Source of the DNA: Pseudomonadota bacterium
GTDB taxonomy: Bacteria > Pseudomonadota > Alphaproteobacteria > Caulobacterales > Caulobacteraceae
Reading direction: 5' to 3'
Length of the DNA stretch: 5,847 nucleotides
Assembly (NCBI GenBank): GCA_023445705.1
Contig: JAEXKM010000063.1
Coordinates: 1-5,847, forward strand
Each line of letters begins with the position of its first letter. Positions within the stretch are counted from its first letter, which is position 1. The position numbers were made by a program, and so were the translations under genes. Below, piece by piece: positions 1 to 5,166 of this stretch. The notes beneath the pieces were generated by a model. That model made no database searches. It saw only the letters and a program-made list of their open reading frames with translations, and was not told the DNA's origin.

Positions 1-102
1 GGCGACGGCGCCGGTCGCGGCTCGTTGCTCGACATTGTGCCCGCACGCCGCCAACAGGCTCATCAACAGGCCCGCGGCGATCAGGCTGAACGTCTTACGC
101 AT
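1..102 (-). CDS. Lipoprotein, N-terminal part (cut by left edge); possible glycine-zipper family
   Basis: Only the first 34 codons are inside the window; the gene continues beyond position 1. The protein begins MRKTFSLIAAGLLMSLLAAC: two basic residues, a hydrophobic stretch and a lipobox L-A-A-C with Cys20 as the predicted lipidation site, so a lipoprotein exported by Sec and processed by signal peptidase II is well supported. The mature part starts CGHNVEQRAATGAVA; the Ala/Gly-rich run just after the Cys resembles the start of small glycine-zipper (YMGG-like) envelope lipoproteins, but that family call is a guess from 14 residues. The start is chosen because ATG (100-102) has a GGAG ribosome binding site 7 nt upstream (110-113 on this strand). 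A perfect general-stress promoter lies about 40 bp upstream of the start, so stress-induced expression is likely. The role is unknown; envelope maintenance under stress is inferred. Confidence 0.82.
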   Translation of the reverse strand, partial: MRKTFSLIAAGLLMSLLAACGHNVEQRAATGAVA

Positions 103-138
103 CAAGCTACTCCAAAGGCGAAAAAGCGCTGCCGCGGC

Positions 139-163
139 AACGGGAAAGCCCAGCTTAGGTTCC
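139..163 (-). promoter_or_regulatory. EcfG/sigma-T (general stress) promoter of the lipoprotein gene
   Basis: On the minus strand GGAAC (163-159) is followed by 16 bases and then CGTT (142-139). This matches exactly the GGAAC-N16/17-CGTT consensus known for the alphaproteobacterial general stress ECF sigma factor. The -10 lies 36 bp upstream of the lipoprotein ATG, which leaves a leader of about 25-30 nt that contains the GGAG ribosome binding site. Position, orientation and spacing all fit; activity is inferred. Confidence 0.75.
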
Positions 164-226
164 CTCGATTTCGCCTTCCAGAGTTAACAGATTCCGAAAA
201 AATCGGTGCTGCGACCCAATAGCACC

Positions 227-255
227 TTGCCTTGAGGCTCTACGGCAGCGATAAA
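227..255 (+). promoter_or_regulatory. Possible housekeeping promoter of the cell wall hydrolase gene
   Basis: TTGCCT (227-232) and GATAAA (250-255) are separated by 17 bases, and each matches 4 of 6 bases of the sigma-70 -35 and -10 consensus. The start of transcription would be near 262, giving a leader of about 80 nt. The match is weak, and alphaproteobacterial housekeeping promoters are poorly conserved, so this is only a candidate. Confidence 0.25.
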
Positions 256-278
256 CCGCGCCAACTTCGCCGTAGCCT
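235..278. repeat. Inverted repeat in the hydrolase upstream region (arm pair 1)
   Basis: CTACGGC (240-246) pairs perfectly with GCCGTAG (269-275). Across a 2-nt bulge (238-239) the stem gains AGG (235-237) with CCT (276-278). The 22-nt loop holds the candidate -10 box at 250-255. It could be an operator straddling the promoter or, if transcription starts further upstream, an RNA hairpin. It overlaps arm pair 2, so both cannot form at once. Confidence 0.45.
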
Positions 279-304
279 GTCACTCCACGTGTAATCGACA
301 GGCT
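274..304. repeat. Inverted repeat in the hydrolase leader (arm pair 2)
   Basis: AGCCTGTC (274-281) and GACAGGCT (297-304) are perfect 8-bp inverted arms around a 15-nt loop that contains the palindrome CACGTG (286-291). The structure ends 37 nt before the GTG start of the hydrolase and has no T-run after it, so it does not look like a terminator. Its left arm shares 274-278 with arm pair 1. A role as protein-binding site or leader structure is inferred. Confidence 0.45.
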
Positions 305-341
305 CTCTGCCGCGACGCCGCCAGCATGAGCAGGGGCGCAC

Positions 342-1454
342 GTGGCGACGATGTCGGGGGGCGCATCGCCCTCGCCACACGGGACGATCTTCTTGAAACT
401 GGTATCCAAGGCCCGCGCCGATTGGCGCGCGTCGACATGCGCCGCATTGATCGGTTCGGGCATTGGCCTGGCCCTGGGCGCAGCTTACATGGCGGGCGGA
501 ATGGCCCGCACCGCAACCGACTACGCCAGGGCCTCGCGCATTGCGGAGGCGGCGGCCGGCGGCTTCTCGGAGTCTGTTCTACAGCGGCAGGCCGCTGCGA
601 TGACCCCAGGAATGCTACGTATCGCCAGCCAATACGACCCGTTCGTCAGCGCCGAGACGGCGCAGCGCGAGCGTCAGAACTCCATTATCGCCGCTTATCT
701 GGAACGCCAGCCCGAGAGCCCCGCACGTCTGGTCCGCCTCCGCGGCGAGATCGATCCTGCGCAGGGCGCGCCGACACGCGCCGCCGGGGCGCTCAACGGC
801 TCGCGCGAACTCGAATGCCTGACCCAGGCGGTCTATTACGAAGCTCGTGGCGAAACCCCGGCCGGGCAGGCGGCGGTCGCCCAGGTGGTGTTGAACCGCG
901 TCCATAATCCGGCCTTCCCCAAGAGCATCTGCAGTGTCGTCTTCCAAGGCGCTGGCAAGCGCGTCGGCTGCCAGTTCAGCTTCGCCTGCGACGGCTCGAT
1001 GCGTCGCTCGCGGGAGCCGACGGCCTGGGCGCGCGCCGAGCGCGTCGCCAGCCGCGCGCTTGAAGGCAAGGTGGTCGCTGGGATCGGCGACGCCACGCAC
1101 TTCCATACGGTCAACGTCGCGCCGAACTGGGGCCCGCGTCTCATCCGGACGGCCGAGGTCGGTATGCACGTCTTCTATCGTCCGGGCAAAGGCGGTCAGC
1201 GCATTTCGCCCAAGGGCGACGACCGCGTGATCTATGCCAGCCTGACCGCCGCCCCGCCGCCGCAGGATATCAAGATTTCGCAGACCATGCAGGCTGCGGT
1301 CCTGAAGACGGCTGAGGTGAAGGCTGACATCGTGAAGGTGGAGCCGGTGAAGGACGTCGTCGCGCCGAAGCTCAACTTCCCGCCGCAGCAGCCGACCGCC
1401 GCCAAGCCGATCGCCGCCAAGCCGATCGCCGAGGCTCTCGTCGGCGAGGACTAA
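342..1454 (+). CDS. Membrane-anchored cell wall hydrolase, SleB family (Hydrolase_2)
   Basis: The 370-residue protein is predicted to cleave peptidoglycan. Residues 1-31 are a basic cytoplasmic tail, about 32-54 form one transmembrane segment (CAALIGSGIGLALGAAYMAG), and 55-157 are a linker. The SleB-like domain spans about 158-280: ECLTQAVYYEARGE with the putative catalytic Glu167, VVLNRVHNPAFPKSICSVV, CQFSFACDG, and THFHTVNVAPNW near its end. SleB is a lytic transglycosylase in spore formers; the same domain is common in non-sporulating alphaproteobacteria, where its role is growth or envelope remodelling. The tail (281-370) is Lys/Pro/Ala rich, of low complexity, and could bind or span the wall. 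The GTG start at 342 is preferred because AGGGG (332-336) lies 5 nt upstream and an in-frame TGA sits at 327-329; ATG 351 is the alternative. The gene stands alone and converges on the regulator with a 2-bp gap. Confidence 0.88.
   Translation: MATMSGGASPSPHGTIFLKLVSKARADWRASTCAALIGSGIGLALGAAYMAGGMARTATDYARASRIAEAAAGGFSESVLQRQAAAMTPGMLRIASQYDPFVSAETAQRERQNSIIAAYLERQPESPARLVRLRGEIDPAQGAPTRAAGALNGSRELECLTQAVYYEARGETPAGQAAVAQVVLNRVHNPAFPKSICSVVFQGAGKRVGCQFSFACDGSMRRSREPTAWARAERVASRALEGKVVAGIGDATHFHTVNVAPNWGPRLIRTAEVGMHVFYRPGKGGQRISPKGDDRVIYASLTAAPPPQDIKISQTMQAAVLKTAEVKADIVKVEPVKDVVAPKLNFPPQQPTAAKPIAAKPIAEALVGED
1401..1430 (+). repeat. 15-bp perfect tandem duplication in the hydrolase tail
   Basis: GCCAAGCCGATCGCC occurs twice head to tail (1401-1415 and 1416-1430) and encodes AKPIA-AKPIA. 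It keeps the frame, so it lengthens the low-complexity C-terminal tail without breaking the gene; it looks like slippage. Confidence 0.85.
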
Positions 1455-1456
1455 GG

Positions 1457-2395
1457 TTAGGCCCGTGCGGTTCGCCGCAGGGCCTGGGGTGGCTGTCCAA
1501 AGGCGCGCATGAACGCGCGCCGCATCCGCTCGGGATCTCGAAAGCCGGTCCCGCGCGCGATTTTGTCGATCGGCGCGGCCGTATCCTCGACCTGCACGCG
1601 GGCCGCCTCCAGCCGTAGCCGTTCCACGGCCTTGGCGGGGGTGACGCCGGTTTCCGCGACGAACGCCCTGGCGAAGTTCCGCGGGCTCATGGCGGCGCGG
1701 TCGGCGAGGGCCTCTACGCCCATCGGTTCGGCCAGGTGTTCGCGGATCCAGTCGAGCAGGGCCGAGAACCGGCCGCCCTGGCCCCCCATCTCCAGCAGGG
1801 CCGAGAACTGCGACTGCCCGCCTGGCCGCCGGTAATAGACCACCAGTTGCTGGGCGACGGCGCGGGCGATCTCCTCGCCGAGGTCTTCCGCAATCAGCGC
1901 CAGCGACAGGTCGATGCCGGCGGTGATGCCCGCGGAGGTCCAAACCGCACCGTCGCGGACGAAGATGCGGTCCGATTCCAGGCTCACCTTCGGATAGCGT
2001 CGCGCAAAGTCGGGACAGCGCTGCCAGTGGGTCGTCGCACGGCGCCCGTCCAGCAGGCCGGCTTCGGCCAGCATGTAGGCTCCGGAGCAGACGCTGGCGA
2101 CGCGGGTTGCACTGGCCGCCGCCGTCCGCACCCAGCCGATGGTCCGATCGCACGAGACTGCGGCTCGGGTTCCGTCGCCGCCCGCGATCATCAGCGTATG
2201 CGCCCCGGCTTCCGGCAGTTCCTGCGCCAGGATCGAGACGCCGGACGACGAAGCAACTGGTCCAGGCTCCAGCGCGACGATCCGCATCCTGTAGGCGCCT
2301 GGCGCCATCCGGTCGGCGATCTCGAAGGCGGCGATGGGGCCCGTGGCGTCGAGGATTTGGAAGCCCGGGAAGATCAGAATATCCAGCGTGCGCAT
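1457..2395 (-). CDS. GlxA-type transcriptional regulator (DJ-1/PfpI-like domain plus AraC HTH)
   Basis: From ATG 2395 the protein has 312 residues, typical for the GlxA branch of AraC regulators. Residues 3-170 form a class I amidotransferase-like (DJ-1/PfpI) domain: LDILIFPGFQILDATGP near the start and SVCSGAYMLAEAGLLDG with Cys103 at the nucleophile-elbow position, followed by ATTHW. In this family the domain is normally a ligand sensor rather than an enzyme. Residues 210-309 are the C-terminal AraC DNA-binding domain with two helix-turn-helix units (MGVEALADRAAMSPRNFARAF and the APIDKIARGTGF region). The frame is open to ATG 2464 (335 residues), but the extra 23 residues are not family-like, have no ribosome binding site, and would leave only 11 bp to the divergent gene. 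ATG 2395 has a weak AGG upstream and a TATAAT box 15 nt before it. The divergent DJ-1 gene is the obvious target. Confidence 0.88.
   Translation of the reverse strand: MRTLDILIFPGFQILDATGPIAAFEIADRMAPGAYRMRIVALEPGPVASSSGVSILAQELPEAGAHTLMIAGGDGTRAAVSCDRTIGWVRTAAASATRVASVCSGAYMLAEAGLLDGRRATTHWQRCPDFARRYPKVSLESDRIFVRDGAVWTSAGITAGIDLSLALIAEDLGEEIARAVAQQLVVYYRRPGGQSQFSALLEMGGQGGRFSALLDWIREHLAEPMGVEALADRAAMSPRNFARAFVAETGVTPAKAVERLRLEAARVQVEDTAAPIDKIARGTGFRDPERMRRAFMRAFGQPPQALRRTARA
1459..1485. terminator. Hairpin at a convergent gene junction, possible bidirectional terminator
   Basis: AGGCCC (1459-1464) pairs with GGGCCT (1480-1485) and, inside a small internal loop, GCGG (1467-1470) pairs with CCGC (1475-1478) around the tetraloop TTCG. 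The stem starts 5 bp after the hydrolase stop and lies inside the last codons of the opposing regulator gene. There is no T-run on either side, so intrinsic termination is uncertain, but the two genes leave no other room for a terminator. Confidence 0.4.
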
Positions 2396-2403
2396 GGCCT
2401 GAA

Positions 2404-2457
2404 ACGAGGGATTATAGTCATTCCTGCCGAACGCTAAGCGCGTAATCCTGTCCTCGT
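2404..2457. promoter_or_regulatory. Interrupted inverted repeat between regulator and DJ-1 gene, possible operator
   Basis: ACGAGG-GATTA (2404-2414) and TAATC-CTGT-CCTCGT (2443-2457) are inverted copies that differ only by a 4-base insertion in the right arm. The left arm covers the regulator's TATAAT box and the right arm lies just upstream of the DJ-1 gene's ribosome binding site. A shared operator bound by the regulator is plausible but inferred. A shorter palindrome, CGCT-A-AGCG (2432-2440), lies between the arms. Confidence 0.35.
2411..2416 (-). promoter_or_regulatory. Consensus -10 box (TATAAT) of the GlxA-type regulator gene
   Basis: The minus strand reads TATAAT at 2416-2411, which stands out in this GC-rich region. 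No good -35 is seen at 17 bp (GCTTAG, 2439-2434). Transcription would start near 2405, giving a leader of only about 10 nt before ATG 2395. Such short leaders are known in Caulobacter-type bacteria. This box supports the shorter start of the regulator. Confidence 0.45.
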
Positions 2458-2475
2458 CAATCATGAGGAACCGCG

Positions 2476-3165
2476 ATGTCCCGGCTGCAGATCGTCATTC
2501 CGCTCTATCCGAACGTCACCCATCTCGACTTCACCGGTCCTCACCAGGTGCTTTCGCGCCTGCCTGATACGGACGTGATCGTGGCCTCCATGGGCGGCGC
2601 GGACATCAGCGCCGAGGGCCTGACCTTTGCGAACCTCACCGACTTGGCCAAGGTCGAGCGCTGCGACGTGCTTTGCGTGCCCGGCGGCTTCGGCGCCACG
2701 GACGCCATGCTCGACGAGGACTTCATGGCGCAGATCCGCCGGCTCGGCGCCGACGCCCGCTACCTCACCAGCGTCTGCACGGGCTCTTTGATCCTGGCGG
2801 CCGCGGGTTTCCTCACGGGCAAGCGGGCGGCCTGTCACTGGGCCTGGCGCGAGCTTCTCGTCCCCTTCGGCGCCATCGTCGACGACAGCCGCGTGGCGCG
2901 TGACGGCAAGGTGATCACCGGCGGCGGAGTGACGGCCGGGCTGGACTTCGCCTTCGTGGTCGCTGCAGAGCTCGCCGGCGAGACCTTTGCGCAGTCGGTC
3001 CAACTGGACCTGGAGTACGCGCCGTCGCCGCCGTTCAACGCCGGCCGTCCGGAGCTCGCGCCGCCTGCGGTGCTCGAGGCGGTGAAGGCGCGGCTGAGTT
3101 CGCTCGTGACTACACGCGTCGCGGCCGCGCAGGAGGCGGCGTCCCGACTGCAACCGGCGCCCTGA
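2476..3165 (+). CDS. DJ-1/PfpI family protein, isonitrile hydratase-like
   Basis: The 229-residue cytoplasmic protein is a single DJ-1/PfpI (glutamine amidotransferase-like) domain. Its length and motifs resemble Pseudomonas isonitrile hydratase (InhA), which hydrates isonitriles to N-substituted formamides: LDFTGPHQVL with Asp18, CVPGG (67-71), TSVCTGSLILAAAGFLTGKRA with the nucleophile Cys101 and neighbour Thr102, CHWAW, ITGGGVTAGLDFA (147-159), and a late EYAPSPPFNAG (180-190). Asp, Cys and Thr sit where the catalytic residues of that enzyme lie, so an active hydratase-type enzyme is likely; the real substrate is unknown. GAGGA (2465-2469) lies 6 nt before the ATG. The gene is divergent from a GlxA-type regulator that carries a related sensing domain, which suggests a small inducible detoxification or catabolic unit. 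It ends 3 bp from the opposing kinase gene. Confidence 0.87.
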   Translation: MSRLQIVIPLYPNVTHLDFTGPHQVLSRLPDTDVIVASMGGADISAEGLTFANLTDLAKVERCDVLCVPGGFGATDAMLDEDFMAQIRRLGADARYLTSVCTGSLILAAAGFLTGKRAACHWAWRELLVPFGAIVDDSRVARDGKVITGGGVTAGLDFAFVVAAELAGETFAQSVQLDLEYAPSPPFNAGRPELAPPAVLEAVKARLSSLVTTRVAAAQEAASRLQPAP

Positions 3166-3173
3166 GCCTCAGG
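3161..3173. terminator. Short palindrome over both stop codons of a convergent pair
   Basis: CCTGA-GCC-TCAGG (3161-3173) is a perfect 5-bp stem that contains the TGA of the DJ-1 gene (3163-3165) and, on the other strand, the TGA of the kinase gene (3171-3169). It is short and has no T-run, so it is weak as a terminator; the symmetry may simply follow from two facing TGA codons. Confidence 0.25.
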
Positions 3174-4863
3174 CGGCCAGGACCCGCACCAGCGCCGCCG
3201 GTTCGATCGGCTTGCTCACATAGCCATTGAAGCCCAGGGCCAGCAGGCGATCGCGCTCACCGCTCATGGCGTCGGCGGTGAGGGCGACCACCGGGAGTGT
3301 GGACCGACCGCTGGCGCGAATGGCCTCCAACGTCTCGATCCCGCTCATGCCGGGCATGTGGATGTCCATAAGCACCACGTCGAACTGCCGGTGCTCCAGC
3401 GAGGCAAGGGCTTCCAGCCCGCTGGACACCGTGTCGACCAGGGCCCCGATCGCCTCGAGGAGGGCGCGGGCCACTTCCTGGTTGGTGGGATTGTCGTCGA
3501 CGACCAGCACCTGCAGTTGCTGAACGACCGGGGCGCCGGTCGCGTCCACCGCCTGCCGCACCGGCGGAGCCACCTCGGCCAGCGGTAGGGTCAGAACGAA
3601 ACGCGAGCCCTTGCCGAGCTCGCTGGCCACTTGGATGTCCCCGCCCATCAGCCTGGCCAACTGGCGCGAGATCGCCAAACCCAGACCGGTGCCGCCGAAG
3701 CGGCGCGAGATGCTGGAATCCCCCTGGCTAAACCCTTCGAACAGCCGGCCCAGCGCCGCCTCGTCGATGCCGATCCCAGTGTCGGAAACCTCGAACATCA
3801 CCATGCCGTCTTGGGCCGGCCGAACGGCGAGCCTGACCTCGCCCTGGCTGGTGAACTTCACCGCGTTGGAAAGCAGGTTCTGGAGGATCTGCCTGAGGCG
3901 GGCGTCGTCCCCCGCGCACCAGTCGTGGGCGAGGTGGTCGATTTCGCACACGAAGATCAGGCCCTTCTCCCGCGCGGCCTGGGTCCACAGGTCCGCGGCG
4001 CGGGTCACGACCTGCCGCAGCTCGAACGGTCGGGACTGAATGTCGAACTTGCCGCTCTCGATCTTCGCCAGATCGAGGACGTCGTTGAGGATCGTCATCA
4101 GGCCGCCGCCCGAGCGAAGCAGCGTCTCCACATATTCCCGCTGTCGCTGGTCGAGCGGGGTGCGTTCCAGGGCGTGGGCCATGCCCAGGACGCCGTTCAT
4201 CGGCGTGCGCAGCTCGTGGCTCATCATCGCCAGAAAGGCGGACTTGGCCTGGTTGGCGGCCTGGGCTTCCTCAGTCTGGGCCCGTAGCTCTCGCTCGGCG
4301 GCCGCGAGTTCGCGGGCGGCCTGGACGCCGCGGGAGGCGGAGATCACGGCATAGCCGACATAGACCATCGCCCCGATGACGACGAAGACCTGCTCGGCCC
4401 CCTCGAACCGCGGCGCGAGCAGCGGCGTCAGCAATATGCAAAGGCCGCTAGGCCCCCCGAAGGTGAGCGAGGCGAGCGGCGAGCGATAGGCGTGGCTGAT
4501 GCCGTTGAAGAGAAGGGCCGACCAGATCAGCAGGGCGAAGTACTCGGAGCCCGAGAACTCTGCGAACCAGTAACCCAGCGCCAGCCCGACCCAGACGAGG
4601 TTCAGGGCCAGGGCCGACCCGAGATAGGAGAAGCGCTGCGCCGTGGTTGGCGCGCCGCGCCCGTGCGGTCGCGTGCCTACCCAACTCCAGACTTCGGCGA
4701 CCAGAAAGCACGCTACCCAGCCGACCGCGAAGGTGGGCGACAGGGTGAACGCCACCAGGACGGAGTAGACCGCAACGGTCAGGCAGCGTGAGAGGGACAT
4801 GCGTCGCGCAGCGCGCGCAACGCCGTCGAACCCGTCGTCAAACTCGAAAACCGGAAACTTCAT
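3169..4863 (-). CDS. Membrane-bound hybrid sensor histidine kinase with receiver domain
   Basis: From ATG 4863 the protein has 564 residues. Residues 27-178 hold about five or six transmembrane helices with short loops and no sizeable periplasmic domain, so it probably senses in or through the membrane. A short coiled coil (180-207) leads to the DHp domain with the H-box SHELRTPMNGV (His216). The ATPase domain (about 316-430) has the N-box NLLSNAVKFT (Asn333), G1 DTGIGI (361-366) and G2 GGTGLGL (390-396). The receiver (452-562) has the acidic pair in VVDDNPTNQ, phospho-acceptor Asp500 in LMDIHMPGMSG, Thr529 and Lys551. All key residues are present. There is no HPt domain, so the phosphate must pass to a separate phosphotransfer protein. 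No response regulator lies next to it. The frame stays open to GTG 5025, but that extension overlaps the neighbouring small gene and is not family-like. The start at 4863 has only a weak GGGCGG site, buried in a hairpin. The signal is unknown. Confidence 0.9.
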   Translation of the reverse strand: MKFPVFEFDDGFDGVARAARRMSLSRCLTVAVYSVLVAFTLSPTFAVGWVACFLVAEVWSWVGTRPHGRGAPTTAQRFSYLGSALALNLVWVGLALGYWFAEFSGSEYFALLIWSALLFNGISHAYRSPLASLTFGGPSGLCILLTPLLAPRFEGAEQVFVVIGAMVYVGYAVISASRGVQAARELAAAERELRAQTEEAQAANQAKSAFLAMMSHELRTPMNGVLGMAHALERTPLDQRQREYVETLLRSGGGLMTILNDVLDLAKIESGKFDIQSRPFELRQVVTRAADLWTQAAREKGLIFVCEIDHLAHDWCAGDDARLRQILQNLLSNAVKFTSQGEVRLAVRPAQDGMVMFEVSDTGIGIDEAALGRLFEGFSQGDSSISRRFGGTGLGLAISRQLARLMGGDIQVASELGKGSRFVLTLPLAEVAPPVRQAVDATGAPVVQQLQVLVVDDNPTNQEVARALLEAIGALVDTVSSGLEALASLEHRQFDVVLMDIHMPGMSGIETLEAIRASGRSTLPVVALTADAMSGERDRLLALGFNGYVSKPIEPAALVRVLAA

Positions 4864-4865
4864 CA

Positions 4866-4887
4866 CGCCGCCCGAACTCTGGCGGCG
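4866..4887 (-). promoter_or_regulatory. Perfect GC hairpin just before the kinase start codon
   Basis: On the minus strand CGCCGCC (4887-4881) and GGCGGCG (4872-4866) are perfect 7-bp inverted arms around an 8-nt loop, ending 2 nt before ATG 4863. The only ribosome-binding-like sequence (GGGCGG) lies in the 3' arm, so in RNA the site would be sequestered. It could limit translation or be a DNA operator; function is inferred. Confidence 0.5.
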
Positions 4888-4907
4888 AGTTTCCTCGAAA
4901 AATGCGC

Positions 4908-4913
4908 AATATA
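4908..4913 (-). promoter_or_regulatory. Possible -10 box of the kinase gene
   Basis: The minus strand reads TATATT at 4913-4908, 45 bp upstream of the kinase ATG, in the most AT-rich spot of this gap. No convincing -35 is visible 16-18 bp further up. A half-match to the CtrA box (TTAA, 4920-4917, then N7 and TTGC) overlaps it, but is too weak to call. Confidence 0.25.
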
Positions 4914-4918
4914 CGCTT

Positions 4919-4950
4919 AACGGCCGTGCTTGATCACGGTTTGCGCCGTT
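4919..4950 (-). terminator. Bulged hairpin at the end of the small-gene pair, possible terminator
   Basis: AACGG-CCGTG (4919-4928) pairs with CACGG (4935-4939) and CCGTT (4946-4950) across a 6-nt bulge (4940-4945), with a 6-nt loop. The stop codon of the small gene (4936-4934) falls at the loop. It separates the small-gene pair from the kinase gene. There is no T-run after it on the minus strand, so it may only slow polymerase or guard the 3' end. Confidence 0.35.
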
Positions 4951-5164
4951 CCGCCGAGTTTTCCTGGGTGTCGCGCTTGCCTTTAACGTCGTGGGCGTGG
5001 TGACGATCGCGTTCGCCGCCCCCACCCGAAACGTGGCTGTAGGGCGTATTGGTGGGCTCGCCGGGCGCGCGCGGATCCGCCTTAGGCGGCGGCGCCTGCT
5101 TGGCGTTCTCGTGGCTGGCGCCGGGGCCGCCCCAGCGCTCGGTCGCCGGATGCTTCTCGGGCAT
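4934..5164 (-). CDS. Small hydrophilic protein of unknown function (76 aa)
   Basis: I do not recognise this protein. It has 76 residues, starts MPEKHPATERWGGPGASHEN, and is rich in Pro, Gly, His, Lys, Arg and Glu with almost no hydrophobic residues, no signal peptide and no Cys. It has a GGGG run near residue 53 and is likely disordered. It is judged real because it begins 2 bp after the stop of the upstream small gene on the same strand, has an AGGA ribosome binding site about 9 nt before its ATG inside the end of that gene, and fills the space up to a hairpin. This arrangement indicates co-transcription and probably translational coupling with the 70-residue protein, under the same stress-type promoter. 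A protective or stress-related role is inferred only from this context. It could also be a chance open frame. Confidence 0.6.
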   Translation of the reverse strand: MPEKHPATERWGGPGASHENAKQAPPPKADPRAPGEPTNTPYSHVSGGGGERDRHHAHDVKGKRDTQENSAERRKP

Positions 5165-5166
5165 GG

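Noticed and set aside
155..463. Minus-strand frame of 102 codons across the hydrolase upstream region
   Set aside because: It overlaps the hydrolase start in antisense, has no recognisable motif, and runs through both inverted repeats and into the lipoprotein promoter.
615..2153. Long minus-strand open frame of 512 codons
   Set aside because: It runs antisense through the SleB hydrolase and in another frame through the regulator; its product is Arg/Gly/Ala-rich low-complexity with no domain. It is a GC-rich shadow of two well-supported genes.
1736..2437. Plus-strand frame of 233 codons
   Set aside because: It is antisense to the regulator, which shows clear DJ-1-like and AraC domains; the product is Arg/Gly-rich without motifs.
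2461..3153. Minus-strand frame of 230 codons
   Set aside because: It is antisense to the DJ-1/PfpI gene, whose motifs are intact; the product is low-complexity.
3631..4287. Plus-strand frame of 218 codons
   Set aside because: It is antisense to the kinase H-box and ATPase region and resembles no protein.
4907..4920. CtrA-binding site (TTAA-N7-TTAA) upstream of the kinase
   Set aside because: Only one TTAA half is present; the other reads TTGC, so the match is not better than chance.
4932..4952. Third GGAAC stress promoter upstream of the kinase (GGAAC at 4952-4948)
   Set aside because: No CGTT follows at 15-17 bases; the next one is 25 bases away, and the GGAAC lies in the coding end of the small gene.
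4864..5025. N-terminal extension of the kinase from GTG 5025
   Set aside because: The 54 extra residues are hydrophilic and not kinase-like, overlap the end of the neighbouring small gene, and would swallow the likely kinase promoter and hairpin.
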